Of a DNA stretch of 57,892 nucleotides, positions 43,607 to 53,102 are shown piece by piece. Source of the stretch: Pelagibacteraceae bacterium AG-422-B15 (GTDB taxonomy: Bacteria; Pseudomonadota; Alphaproteobacteria; Pelagibacterales; AG-422-B15); the NCBI GenBank assembly GCA_003213715.1, contig QCMN01000005.1, positions 1 to 57,892 on the forward strand, written 5' to 3'. The position numbers and the translations under genes are program-made. Below the pieces are notes generated by a model. The model searched no databases. It was not told the origin of the DNA and saw only the letters and a program-made list of their open reading frames with translations. Position 1 is the stretch's first letter, and every line of letters begins with the position of its first letter.

Positions 43607-44605
43607 TTATTCCTTTGTGATTGGTCTATTCAAAAGTTCTTGAATTGTAACATCAATATTTTTCTTTCGGTACAAAACTTTATAAATAGCTTCATTAATT
43701 GGTAAATCTAATTTTTTTTCTATAGATAATTTTTTGAGCGCTCTTACAGTAAATACTCCCTCAGCGACTGAAAACTTTTTTTCAATGATTTGATTAAGTG
43801 TTTTCCCTTTTGCAAGATCAATTCCTAAAGAAAAATTTCTAGACTCTTTTGATGAACATGTAAGAAACAAATCACCCATACCAGACAGTCCAGCAAGTGT
43901 ACTTTTTTTAGCATTCATAGATTGGGCTACAATTTTTATCTCTGCAAAACTTCTTGATATAATTGACGCAACTGCGTTTTCTCCATATTTTTTTCCAAAA
44001 ACAATACCACTGGCAATTGCATAAATATTTTTTAATGCACCTGCTATTTGTGAACCAATAATGTCATCAGATAAGTAGGGTCTTAATGTTGGAGATTTAA
44101 TGAGTTGAGCAATTTTATTAGCAACCTGCTCACTTTTTGAAGCAACAACAGTAGCAGCTGGTAAGCCTCTTGCAATCTCATTTGCAAAATTTGGTCCTGA
44201 AATTATCGCTATCTTATTTTTTGGAAATATTGAATTTACTATTTCACTTGGCAATCTCAGACTGTTCATTTCTATTCCTTTGGAGCAACAAACAAACAGT
44301 GTTTTAGTATCAATATTTTTTTTAAGCTTTAATAAATTAGCTGATAAATATTGAACGGGCGAGACTAAAAATAAAATTTCACATTTACTTACATCAATAA
44401 TTGATGTTGAGCATTTTATTTTTTTACTTAATTTAACTTTTGGTAAATATCTTTTGTTCTCAGATAATTTATTAATGTTATCACAAACACTTTTCTCTTT
44501 TGCCCATAAGATAACTTTTTCTTTTTTTGAAATAATATTCGCCAACGCAGTTCCCCATGCGCCTGCACCAATCAAACCTATTCTATATTTAGTTTTATCC
44601 TTCAA
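43607..44605 (-). CDS. gpsA: Glycerol-3-phosphate dehydrogenase [NAD(P)+]
   Basis: Makes sn-glycerol-3-phosphate from dihydroxyacetone phosphate for phospholipid synthesis. The 332-residue sequence has the Rossmann loop IGAGAWGTALANI (residues 12-24), the FCCSKGIEM-like VCCSKGIEM, SGPNFANEIARGLPAA, and the catalytic lysine segment GALKNIYAIASGI. It overlaps tsaD by 11 bp. The tsaD-gpsA pair divergent from hemC is typical of Alphaproteobacteria. Confidence 0.95.
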   Translation of the reverse strand: MKDKTKYRIGLIGAGAWGTALANIISKKEKVILWAKEKSVCDNINKLSENKRYLPKVKLSKKIKCSTSIIDVSKCEILFLVSPVQYLSANLLKLKKNIDTKTLFVCCSKGIEMNSLRLPSEIVNSIFPKNKIAIISGPNFANEIARGLPAATVVASKSEQVANKIAQLIKSPTLRPYLSDDIIGSQIAGALKNIYAIASGIVFGKKYGENAVASIISRSFAEIKIVAQSMNAKKSTLAGLSGMGDLFLTCSSKESRNFSLGIDLAKGKTLNQIIEKKFSVAEGVFTVRALKKLSIEKKLDLPINEAIYKVLYRKKNIDVTIQELLNRPITKE

Positions 44606-45677
44606 CAGCTCTTTTGCCTTTCATGAAAATAGCATCTTTATCAAGTGGCCATCTCGGCCGAGGCTTAAAGCTCAATTTATTAAATTTTTTTCTTTCAAAT
44701 CGCTCAATCCCGGCTAATGCAATCATAGCACCATTATCAGTGCAATACTTCATTGATGGAAATAAAAATTCACAATTTTCAAGTACTTCAAGCTGCCTAA
44801 GTGAACATCGAATACTTTTATTTGCGGCAACCCCTCCGGCAACAACTATTTTCAAATCTTTTTTAGATTTGACTGTGCGTTTATATTCGCAAATTGCTTT
44901 TTGGGTTTTATTAAAAATGATTTCATTAATCGTCGCTTGAAACGATGCGGCCATATCTTTTTTAAATTTTTCTGTACATCGATTTTTAGAAACGATATTA
45001 GCCACTGCAGATTTTAAACCCGCGAATGAAAAGTGAGCATTCTTTTCATTAATTAGTGGTTTAGGCAATACAAATCGATTCTTGTCACCTTGTGCGGCAT
45101 ATTTTTCAATTTCTGGACCGCCCGGATAACCCAACTTTAATAACCGAGCTGTTTTATCAAAAGCTTCACCTAAAGCATCGTCAATCGTGGTCCCAATACG
45201 TTTGTAGGAATTGAAATTTTTTATGATTGTAAATTCAGTATGTCCTCCAGAGACTAGAAGAAGAAGATATGGGTAGTTAATCTTTTTTTCGAGTTTAATT
45301 GAAAGAGCGTGACCTTCTAAATGATTAACCGCGATGAATGGCTTTTTCAGTTGATGAGATAGAGTTTTACCTAAAACTACTCCAACCAATAAACCACCAA
45401 GTAATCCTGGACCTGCAGTTGCAGCGATGGCGTCTAAATCTTTAAATTTGATTCTAGCTTTTTGCATTGCCACCTTAACAATTTGGTCAATAACATCGGA
45501 GTGAGCCCTTGCGGCAAGTTCAGGCACTACGCCACCATAGATCTTATGAATGTCAACTTGAGATTTAACAATATTTGACAATACTCTAATTTTGTCATTT
45601 TTTTTCTCAACAACCGAGGCTGATGTTTCATCACAACTTGACTCAATTCCCAATACTCTTACTACTTTTTTGCTCAT
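44595..45677 (-). CDS. tsaD: tRNA N6-adenosine threonylcarbamoyltransferase TsaD
   Basis: Catalytic subunit for t6A37 formation on ANN-decoding tRNAs. The 360-residue protein shows VLGIESSCDETSASVV at residues 8-23, the metal-binding histidines H119 and H123 in NHLEGHALS, and LVSGGHTEF. The later AGGVAANKSIR is also intact. It works with TsaB, TsaC and TsaE, none of which are in this window. Confidence 0.95.
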   Translation of the reverse strand: MSKKVVRVLGIESSCDETSASVVEKKNDKIRVLSNIVKSQVDIHKIYGGVVPELAARAHSDVIDQIVKVAMQKARIKFKDLDAIAATAGPGLLGGLLVGVVLGKTLSHQLKKPFIAVNHLEGHALSIKLEKKINYPYLLLLVSGGHTEFTIIKNFNSYKRIGTTIDDALGEAFDKTARLLKLGYPGGPEIEKYAAQGDKNRFVLPKPLINEKNAHFSFAGLKSAVANIVSKNRCTEKFKKDMAASFQATINEIIFNKTQKAICEYKRTVKSKKDLKIVVAGGVAANKSIRCSLRQLEVLENCEFLFPSMKYCTDNGAMIALAGIERFERKKFNKLSFKPRPRWPLDKDAIFMKGKRAVEG

Positions 45678-45771
45678 TAACTCTATTTTTAAACTGCTTA
45701 TCTGGGCAAATTTATCTGATTTAATATATATTATGCAAATGTATCATATAAATGATCTAGAATAAGGAATT

Positions 45772-46749
45772 ATGTCAAATTCAAACAAAATATTAGTTGG
45801 AATAAGAGCGAGTAAATTATCAGTTGCTCAAACTGAAATATTTATTAACGACGTTTACAAACAAAAAAATATCAAAAATAATTATGAATTTGAGATCAAA
45901 ACCATAAAAACCACTGGCGACATTTACAAAAATGACCGCCTCGACCGAATTGGTGGCAAAGGTTTATTTCTCAAGGAAATTGAAGAGCATATCTTAAATG
46001 ATCAAGTAGACATTGGTATTCATTCCATGAAAGATGTTCCAGCTGTTGAGGTTAATAAAAATCTAGAGATCATCTGCTGGGTAAAGCGTACTTATAAAAA
46101 TGACGCTTTAATCTCAAATTCTGGCAAGGGATTTTTTGACTTACCATCCGGAGCTGTCTTAGGAACAAGTTCGATTAGACGAAGAGCGCAGATCCTAAAT
46201 TTAAGAAAAGATCTCAACATTAAACTTCTAAGAGGCAACGTTGACACGAGAATTAATAAATTACGAAAAGGACAATTTGATGCGATTATTTTAAGCTTAG
46301 CAGGCATAAAAAAACTTAATTTAGATGATCAGATAACAGAGGTTTTAGACCTTGAATATTTTCTCCCTGCAGCATGCCAAGGAGCAGTTGGAGTTCAGGC
46401 AAAAATAAATTCAAAATTTAGAAAATTGTTTGATGATATCAATGATCTTAAAACCGAAATCGAATGTATTTCTGAACGTAATATTTTAAATATCATTGGA
46501 GCAAGCTGTAACAGTCCTGTATCAGTTGAAGCCAATATTGATAAAGAAGAACTTACAATTAATGTAGAATTATTTAATCACAACGGAAAAAAAATTTATA
46601 AAGAAAAATTCATTGATAGAAAAGAAAACTATATTCAGCTTACATCCTCTATTGGTAAGAACATTTTAGATAGCGTTGGTAAGGATGCAATATATCAATT
46701 AGGTGAGTTAAAAGATGATTTTGATTATAAGGCCAAAAGCAGAGTCTGA
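45772..46749 (+). CDS. hemC: Porphobilinogen deaminase (hydroxymethylbilane synthase)
   Basis: Polymerises four porphobilinogens. In the 325-residue sequence the dipyrromethane cofactor cysteine is C246 in GASCNSPVSV. RASKLSVAQTE, GGKGLFLKEIE and HSMKDVP are also present. An AAGGAA ribosome-binding site precedes the ATG. It overlaps hemD by 35 bp, giving a two-gene heme unit separate from hemE-hemH-hemJ. Confidence 0.96.
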   Translation: MSNSNKILVGIRASKLSVAQTEIFINDVYKQKNIKNNYEFEIKTIKTTGDIYKNDRLDRIGGKGLFLKEIEEHILNDQVDIGIHSMKDVPAVEVNKNLEIICWVKRTYKNDALISNSGKGFFDLPSGAVLGTSSIRRRAQILNLRKDLNIKLLRGNVDTRINKLRKGQFDAIILSLAGIKKLNLDDQITEVLDLEYFLPAACQGAVGVQAKINSKFRKLFDDINDLKTEIECISERNILNIIGASCNSPVSVEANIDKEELTINVELFNHNGKKIYKEKFIDRKENYIQLTSSIGKNILDSVGKDAIYQLGELKDDFDYKAKSRV

Positions 46750-47437
46750 TTTATTAGCACTCGATTTAAAAAAAAATCGATATGGTGTCTATGCAGAGCC
46801 ATTTGTGTGGTTTAAAAAACTCAATCCAAAAATTACTTTTGATTCTAATTGTCATTATTTGATATCAAGCTTGCAAGCAATCAAATTCATAAAGAAAAAA
46901 AATAATTTTGTTACAAAAGGCAATTTTTTAGTAATTGGAGAAAGAATAAGGAAGGAGCTTACTTCTTTAGGTGTAAAGAAAATAGATCACATTTTCCAAG
47001 ACAGCTATCAGCTTCTAACTTTTTTAAAAAAAAATAAGAAAATTAAACGAATACATCATTTAACGGGAACTATTAATAACGATGTATTAGGAGAACTAAA
47101 AAAAAATAAATCGATAAAATACATAACAACAAGAGTTTATGAAGTAAGGTTTAAAAAAAACTTCTCTCATGGTTTAGCACGTTTAATTGAGTCCAAAGAA
47201 ATTAAATCAATGTTGCATTATTCATTAAAAGCCTCGGAGGTTTTTTATAAGAAAGTTAGACAAAAAGATAAAGCTTGGTTTGAAAATAAAATCACTCATT
47301 TTTGTTTAAGTCCAAGAATAGGTCGAGGATTAAAAAACCTCGGTGTATCAAGTAAAATGGTAAAAATTAGTAAAAAACCTGATTACAAATCCATGATGTT
47401 ACTAATAAAACACATATATAATGTACAGAGAAAATAG
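46715..47437 (+). CDS. hemD: Uroporphyrinogen-III synthase
   Basis: Cyclises hydroxymethylbilane with ring-D inversion. The 240-residue sequence begins MILIIRPKAESDLLA, the usual HemD start (TRP/RP motif), and has the two-domain alpha/beta pattern. Family conservation is low, so the call leans on position directly after hemC with a 35-bp overlap, and on length. The protein is unusually lysine-rich. Confidence 0.82.
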   Translation: MILIIRPKAESDLLALDLKKNRYGVYAEPFVWFKKLNPKITFDSNCHYLISSLQAIKFIKKKNNFVTKGNFLVIGERIRKELTSLGVKKIDHIFQDSYQLLTFLKKNKKIKRIHHLTGTINNDVLGELKKNKSIKYITTRVYEVRFKKNFSHGLARLIESKEIKSMLHYSLKASEVFYKKVRQKDKAWFENKITHFCLSPRIGRGLKNLGVSSKMVKISKKPDYKSMMLLIKHIYNVQRK

Positions 47438-47550
47438 GAATGAGGCACCAATTATACTAAAAAATCTTAAGTCACTGATTTTTCAACATAAATATAATTT
47501 TTAATTCAGAATTAATTTTAAGTTAAAGTTTGTAATTCTTATATAATTGC

Positions 47551-47577
47551 TTGACTAAATTTAATAAATTTAATCAA
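47551..47577. promoter_or_regulatory. 27-bp near-perfect palindrome upstream of DUF1302 operon
   Basis: TTGACTAAATTTA at 47551-47563 and TAAATTTAATCAA at 47565-47577 are inverted repeats matching at 12 of 13 positions around a central A. The dyad lies 88 bp before the DUF1302 start. A TATAAT at 47542-47547 is immediately upstream, so it may cover a promoter. Its size fits a dimeric repressor or activator operator. Confidence 0.55.
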
Positions 47578-47665
47578 ATACAACGATTAGGCTTATTTCA
47601 AAGCTATTGCTATCATTGAATAAAGTCTTTGGATAAATATGATATTTATTACGGGGGAAAGAAGT

Positions 47666-50653
47666 ATGATATCAACGATAAAAAAACTTAAATCAACTCT
47701 ACTTGGGTTGGTTGTTGTTATGTTTGTGCCATCAATCAGTGCTCACGCATACGACATTAACTTGCCAGGCTTTACTGGTACAATGAACACTACCGTTACA
47801 TCTGGATTTTCTATCAGATCTTCTGAAAGAGATTGCATGTTGCAAGACGGGTATTCATATAGTGTAGACACTTCACAATTGTCTGCAGCTGGCCAAGCGC
47901 TAGTTGCATCAGAAACAGTTTTGTCAGCTTCACAAGTTTCTAGTGGTTTTGATAAAAATGCAAAGACCAGTGGATCATGTGCAAAGTTTCAAGTAGATGC
48001 TTATGGCAACACTTCTACTAATCGTCTTGAATACGGAAATGTAAACAGTGATAATGGTAACTTAAACTTTAAACGTGGTGATATCGTTGACGCCACTCAA
48101 AAAGCTTTCGTAGAAATTGCAGGAAACACTGATGCAGGTATCGGAGTAAACTTATCTTTCATCGCAAACTATAACCCCGTACTAGAATTAACCGATGAAA
48201 ACTTCATTGCTCTAACATCTGGCGCTCAGAATGAACTTGAAAGCGACGCTCAAATTCTTGATGCTTATGTAACAGGATCAATTGATACTGGAGCTGATTT
48301 TGGATTTGTAGATATCACTGCTGGTAGATATGTAACCAGTTGGGGTGAAGCCACATTCATTCCTGTTGGGTTAAATGGATTTGTCACTAACTCTCTAGAC
48401 TTGACAAAATTAAGAGCGCCAGGCGCGTCTATTAGAGATGCACTAATGCCGACTGAACAGTTGACTCTTTCATTTAGTGCAGGCGATTGGGGTATCGAAG
48501 CATATACTCAATTCAGTTCAGAGCAAGTTGCATTAGATCCTAAAGGTTCGTTCTTTGGAAATGATGTTGTAGGTACAGGTGGTGATCGAATTTTAGCAAG
48601 TGGTGCTTATGCTGAAGAAGTTGGTGAAGAGGCATATTGTCCTTATGCTGCTATTCTACTGACTGGCGGTGCATTTTCTTGTGATGCCACTCTAAAAGCT
48701 TACACGCTTGCGACTGATACTAGACAAAATTATAACGATGCGTACCAAGCTCTTTATGCTTATAGAAACGCAACTCCTACTCAGTGGGCTACGTGGTCTG
48801 GCTTAGGAGCATCGCTTGGTCATGGTACAGCGTTTCAAAGTTTAGTTGATGCTAACCCACTCTTTGGTGGGGCACAGTTTACAGAAGTAACAAACACTCT
48901 TGCAGCTTTTTCAACTTCTGTAGCTGACTCTAGTAAACTAACAACAGTTTATGGCGGCGTAATGGATGCAGACTTTACAAAGGCTGCAACAGTTGAACTC
49001 AGACAATGGGATCAAAAACATGCCTATGCTCGTGATGACGGGCAGTGGGGTGTGCGTGCATCTACTTACTTGGATGATATTGGAACAGGTGTTGACCTTG
49101 GTTTCTATTATGCAAACTACCACTCAAAAACTCCTTATATTCAGATGATGGGTAAATCTGGTGTTCTAGCTGGTGATATTATCGGTGCTTTTACTCAAGT
49201 CTTCTATGACTGGGCTGGAGTAGCAGCTGCGGGTGGTGGAGCAGCAGGTGCGTTAGACAGTGCTGTTAACGCAGCGAGTGCAGATGCAACATTAGCTGCA
49301 ACTGGTATTTTAAAACCACTACTTAACGGAGCTTACGGCTCTGGAGTTTGTGGTGGACTTGGAGCAGCTCTAGCTGCATCAGCTGTAGCAGGTGATGTTG
49401 ACAGTCAAGCTGCAAAACAAGTTATTCAAAATGTTAAGTTTAAAACTTTAATTGCTGGTGAGAAAGTTCATGACCCATCAACTTGTGATGCGGGCAACAC
49501 TCTAAGTGGAACAGCATACATGCCAATTTTCTTATCGCTAACACCTACTTTGGCTGCTGCGGTAACGCCTTTGAACTATGCGCGTTATCAGTTCATCTAT
49601 CCTGAAGATAACCAAGTATTTGGTATGAGCTTTAACACTAACGTAAGCGGAACGACTGTTCAGGGTGAGATTGCTTATCGACCTGATTTCCCATTAGCTA
49701 CAGCAACTGGAGATCAGATTAATCAGATAGCTGATGCATCAGGTACAACTCTTGCATTGACTGCATTTGGTCATGATACATATGCATTATCTCCGACAAG
49801 CATACTTCCTGGATTAACGCTTCCAGGTGTTGTTAACGCTTTGGCTGGTTCAAGTGCGATTTCAAAAGATTTTAGTACTCTACTGAAAAGTGCTCAAAGA
49901 TCATCGTTGCCAGTTATAGACTCTTCTTTAGTTAAGGTTTATGACGCGACAAGCTATTATAGATCAACAGCATTTATTGAGTATGATGTGTTGTCAATGG
50001 ATATTGGAACAACGACGAGCTTTACAGCTTCTCATCCAATAACTAAAGGCCTTGGCGCTGATTCAGCTGTGTTCTTAACTGAACTTGCAATGGTTGATAT
50101 CCAAGATATGGATAATATCAGCAAGGGTTTTGTTGCAAGGGGTGGTTTTAATGAAGGATCTGGAGAGCACTTATGTCTTGGTATTTTCAGAAACTTGACT
50201 TCTGCTGAAATTGCTGCAGTAAACGCTGCTGATGCTGGCGGTCTTGTAGATGACATTGACCACGATTTATCAAATCATGGCGGTGTAACAAACTTAGGTG
50301 CATCAATCGTTGATGCTGTATTTGGAAACGGTAGTTATTGTGAAGGTCAAATGGGTGCTGATGAGAGATCATTCAGTTATCGTTTGGTTGGGTCTGCAAC
50401 ATACAACAACTTCAATAACACTTCATGGTCACTGACACCTTCAGTGGTTTGGTCTCATGATCCTATCGGATACGGTCCTTCATCACTTGGTGGTTTCACA
50501 GAGGGTCGTCAAAGTGTATCTTTGAGCCTTACAGCTAGAAAAGGTGACGCTATATCAACTTCATTAAGCTATGTTGATCAGTTAGGAGATCCAACTGATA
50601 ACTTAAGAGGTGATATGGATTATGTCTCTGCAAACGTTTCTTATGCATTTTAA
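47666..50653 (+). CDS. DUF1302 outer-membrane-associated protein
   Basis: A 995-residue protein with a signal peptide (cut near AHA-YDINL). The start at 47666 has GGGGGAAAG just upstream, better than an in-frame start 27 bp earlier. The mature protein has the DUF1302 layout: GFTGTMNTTVTSGFSIRSSERD, then GRYVTSWGEATFIPVG and a C-terminal run of strands ending YVSANVSYAF. This suggests an outer-membrane barrel. An Ala/Gly-rich insert (about residues 517-585) and eight spaced cysteines are notable. The next gene is DUF1329, its regular partner. Function unknown; it may handle hydrophobic substrates. Confidence 0.87.
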   Translation: MISTIKKLKSTLLGLVVVMFVPSISAHAYDINLPGFTGTMNTTVTSGFSIRSSERDCMLQDGYSYSVDTSQLSAAGQALVASETVLSASQVSSGFDKNAKTSGSCAKFQVDAYGNTSTNRLEYGNVNSDNGNLNFKRGDIVDATQKAFVEIAGNTDAGIGVNLSFIANYNPVLELTDENFIALTSGAQNELESDAQILDAYVTGSIDTGADFGFVDITAGRYVTSWGEATFIPVGLNGFVTNSLDLTKLRAPGASIRDALMPTEQLTLSFSAGDWGIEAYTQFSSEQVALDPKGSFFGNDVVGTGGDRILASGAYAEEVGEEAYCPYAAILLTGGAFSCDATLKAYTLATDTRQNYNDAYQALYAYRNATPTQWATWSGLGASLGHGTAFQSLVDANPLFGGAQFTEVTNTLAAFSTSVADSSKLTTVYGGVMDADFTKAATVELRQWDQKHAYARDDGQWGVRASTYLDDIGTGVDLGFYYANYHSKTPYIQMMGKSGVLAGDIIGAFTQVFYDWAGVAAAGGGAAGALDSAVNAASADATLAATGILKPLLNGAYGSGVCGGLGAALAASAVAGDVDSQAAKQVIQNVKFKTLIAGEKVHDPSTCDAGNTLSGTAYMPIFLSLTPTLAAAVTPLNYARYQFIYPEDNQVFGMSFNTNVSGTTVQGEIAYRPDFPLATATGDQINQIADASGTTLALTAFGHDTYALSPTSILPGLTLPGVVNALAGSSAISKDFSTLLKSAQRSSLPVIDSSLVKVYDATSYYRSTAFIEYDVLSMDIGTTTSFTASHPITKGLGADSAVFLTELAMVDIQDMDNISKGFVARGGFNEGSGEHLCLGIFRNLTSAEIAAVNAADAGGLVDDIDHDLSNHGGVTNLGASIVDAVFGNGSYCEGQMGADERSFSYRLVGSATYNNFNNTSWSLTPSVVWSHDPIGYGPSSLGGFTEGRQSVSLSLTARKGDAISTSLSYVDQLGDPTDNLRGDMDYVSANVSYAF

Positions 50654-50673
50654 TTTAGGGAGAGGAACCAAAA

Positions 50674-51891
50674 ATGAATAAAATGAATATAAAAAAATTA
50701 ATTATCTCATTTGTTGCTGCTTTGGGACTGTCTGCGACATCAGTTATAGCAGATGGACACAAGTACACAGTAGATAGTTCTAATTACACATCATACACAG
50801 ATATGTTGTCACCGGGACAATTGACTATGTTCTCAGCATATCCGGAAACTTACAAAATTCACGTGCATGAAACTGGTGCTGATTGTCAGATACCACCTGA
50901 GATTAAAGCTATTTCTCAGACAAACGGTACGATGGTCAATGACAATGAAGGTATTGAACTTCCTAATATGGGTCAGCTTCCTTTCCCAAACCCATCAGAA
51001 GCTCAACATTTAATCTGGAATACTAGATTAAATTCAAGTAACACTTCAGCAATGTATCGTGTCGCAACTTCTACCAACGTTCAAGCTGATGGATCAATAA
51101 TTATCGGTCAGCAAGAAACAAATATTGTGTATCCAAGGAACCCAAATACTGTTTCGCAATATGCTGATAAAAACATTTATGCGATGTTCATGCAGAAAAA
51201 CTTAGGTCCACCAAGATCAGCTGGTACTACAACTCTTGTACACGATTTTATTGACAGTTATGTGCAACCGCGTAAAGCGTGGCAGTACAACCCTGCAACA
51301 AGACGTGTGAGAAGAGCACCTGACATTACTTATGACACAGTACTTCTTGCTGGTGGTGGTATCGTTGTTGTTGACCAGTATGGCGGATTCAATGGCGCTC
51401 AGGATAAATATGACTGGTCATATGAAGGTACGAGAAAAATGATTGTACCTGCTGGCAACGAGGCACTAGCTGAAAATGCAATCGAAACAACACATATGCA
51501 AAATCATTTAAATCCTGATTATGTGCGTTATGAAGAAAGAGATGTTCACGTGGTTCACGCAAATCTTAAGCCTGGTCAAAGACACCTTTACGCATCTAGA
51601 ACATTCTATGTTATGGATGATGATTTCAATATGCTCTCAATTATGGATGCATATGATGATAACGGCGAACTTATGAGACACCAAATCGGTACAATGATGA
51701 GTGGTGTCGAAGGTACAGGAGCTGGCGAATGTGCTTCTCAGGGTGAGTTTACGTTTGACTTTGCAACCAGAACTTACACAGGTAACAATCAAATAGGAAC
51801 TGGGTTTAGTACAGTTCCTACCATTTACAATGGTGAAGAAAAGCCTGCTAGCTTCTTTACCCCAGACGGTCTAAGACGTTACGCTAGGTAA
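50674..51891 (+). CDS. DUF1329 protein
   Basis: A 405-residue exported protein with a signal peptide (cut near IADGHKY) and no lipobox. The DUF1329 pattern is clear: FSAYPETYKIHVHETGADC, AQHLIWNTRLNSSNTSAM, PGQRHLYASRTFYVMDDDF, and SFFTPDGLRRYAR at the C-terminus. DUF1329 proteins resemble LolB/LolA-type folds and pair with DUF1302. The ribosome-binding site AGGGAGAGGA is strong. It shares the operon with DUF1302 (20-bp gap) and ends in a double terminator. Confidence 0.9.
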   Translation: MNKMNIKKLIISFVAALGLSATSVIADGHKYTVDSSNYTSYTDMLSPGQLTMFSAYPETYKIHVHETGADCQIPPEIKAISQTNGTMVNDNEGIELPNMGQLPFPNPSEAQHLIWNTRLNSSNTSAMYRVATSTNVQADGSIIIGQQETNIVYPRNPNTVSQYADKNIYAMFMQKNLGPPRSAGTTTLVHDFIDSYVQPRKAWQYNPATRRVRRAPDITYDTVLLAGGGIVVVDQYGGFNGAQDKYDWSYEGTRKMIVPAGNEALAENAIETTHMQNHLNPDYVRYEERDVHVVHANLKPGQRHLYASRTFYVMDDDFNMLSIMDAYDDNGELMRHQIGTMMSGVEGTGAGECASQGEFTFDFATRTYTGNNQIGTGFSTVPTIYNGEEKPASFFTPDGLRRYAR

Positions 51892-51907
51892 AGGTACTTT
51901 ACCTTTT
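51886..51907 (+). terminator. First terminator hairpin after DUF1329
   Basis: AGGTAAAG at 51886-51893 pairs with CTTTACCT at 51897-51904 around a 3-nt loop, followed by a short T-run. The stem begins in the last codon of DUF1329, so the stop codon is inside the hairpin. Confidence 0.7.
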
Positions 51908-51921
51908 ACTATCTTTAATTT

Positions 51922-51960
51922 AAAACCCGACTTGAAAATTTTAGGTCGGGTTTTAATTTT
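51922..51960 (+). terminator. Second terminator hairpin after DUF1329
   Basis: AAAACCCGAC at 51922-51931 pairs exactly with GTCGGGTTTT at 51945-51954, followed by TTAATTTTT. It lies 18 bp after the first hairpin and ends just before the YCF48-like gene. The A- and T-flanked stem could terminate in both directions. Confidence 0.88.
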
Positions 51961-51971
51961 TAATATGGGCT

Positions 51972-53102
51972 ATGAGAATTAAATTCATTATCATTATTCT
52001 AAATTTGTTATTATTAACAAATCTTTCTTTTTCTTCACAATTCAATTTTGGAACGGAATATGCCGCAAAATCTCCAAATGCACATAAAGCATTAATCAAT
52101 GCGTTAGAGAAATCCGGAGATAGGATATTTGGTGTCGGTGTCCACGGAATAATTGTTTACTCTGACGATGAAGGAGAGACGTGGACACAAGCTGATGAAG
52201 TTCCATTTACAAAAACATTAACTGACATAAGTTGTCCAACGCAAAATAAATGTTGGGCCACAGGTCATGACGCCACCATTCTTCACTCATTTGATGCCGG
52301 TAAAACCTGGCAAGTACAGTACCAAGATGTTGAGTTTGATGCCCCATTCCTTTCAATTCACATGTATGATGATTATGAAGGTGTTGCCATAGGCGCGTTC
52401 GCATTATCACTAAGAACTGCAAATGGTGGAATTAGTTGGGATTATTTATTTATTGATGATGATGAATTCCAACCTCACCTCAATTATACATATGGAGACA
52501 ACCAAGCTTGGAGAAAGTCAGCTCAAAATGAGGGCTATGCGGTTGGAGAATTGGGTAAATATTATGTAACGGATGACCGTGGACTGAACTGGCTTGCAAT
52601 CGAAACTGGTTACTTTGGTTCTTATTGGTCAGGCATAAAAGTAGATGAGGGACAATCATTGCTGCTTGGCATGTCAGGCAATATCACACTCGCCACCCTC
52701 TATGAATTAAATGATCCGGTTCCACCAGAGAAAGAAACAGCAATAGCATGCTATGAGTCAGGATACTACCGCGGCGATTGTAAAATTTATGCTTTTGATG
52801 ATTTATTTATAGGAACAAAAAATAGTTTAACTAATGCTAATTTATTAGACGATGGAAGAATTGTTCTTAGTGGCAATGGCGGTGTTATAAGTGTTATTGA
52901 TATGGTAAGAGAAAAAAATATAAAAACTTGTGTTCGTTCAGACCGTTTAAGCAATACGTCTGTCATTCCATTAAGCATTGACACTTTTTTGATTGCAGGA
53001 GAAAGTGGTATGCGTAAACATAGTATGGAACAATGCTACCAAAATTTTGTCTCAGAAGAGTCCACTTCCCAAGATACATTTTATGAAATCAGCATTAATT
53101 AA
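51972..53102 (+). CDS. YCF48-like beta-propeller protein (exported)
   Basis: A 376-residue protein with a signal peptide (to about residue 21). It contains BNR/Asp-box-type repeats of the YCF48 group: VYSDDEGETWTQ, HSFDAGKTWQV, TANGGISWDYL and VTDDRGLNWLA. These suggest a seven-bladed propeller. In many marine and soil Proteobacteria a YCF48 gene follows DUF1302 and DUF1329. It acts probably in the periplasm as a binding or assembly factor; no photosystem role is implied. Its stop and the SDR start share one base. Confidence 0.85.
   Translation: MRIKFIIIILNLLLLTNLSFSSQFNFGTEYAAKSPNAHKALINALEKSGDRIFGVGVHGIIVYSDDEGETWTQADEVPFTKTLTDISCPTQNKCWATGHDATILHSFDAGKTWQVQYQDVEFDAPFLSIHMYDDYEGVAIGAFALSLRTANGGISWDYLFIDDDEFQPHLNYTYGDNQAWRKSAQNEGYAVGELGKYYVTDDRGLNWLAIETGYFGSYWSGIKVDEGQSLLLGMSGNITLATLYELNDPVPPEKETAIACYESGYYRGDCKIYAFDDLFIGTKNSLTNANLLDDGRIVLSGNGGVISVIDMVREKNIKTCVRSDRLSNTSVIPLSIDTFLIAGESGMRKHSMEQCYQNFVSEESTSQDTFYEISIN

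Noticed and set aside
48938-49148. Frames on both strands inside DUF1302
   Set aside because: Short, without ribosome-binding sites or family likeness, and inside a strong gene.
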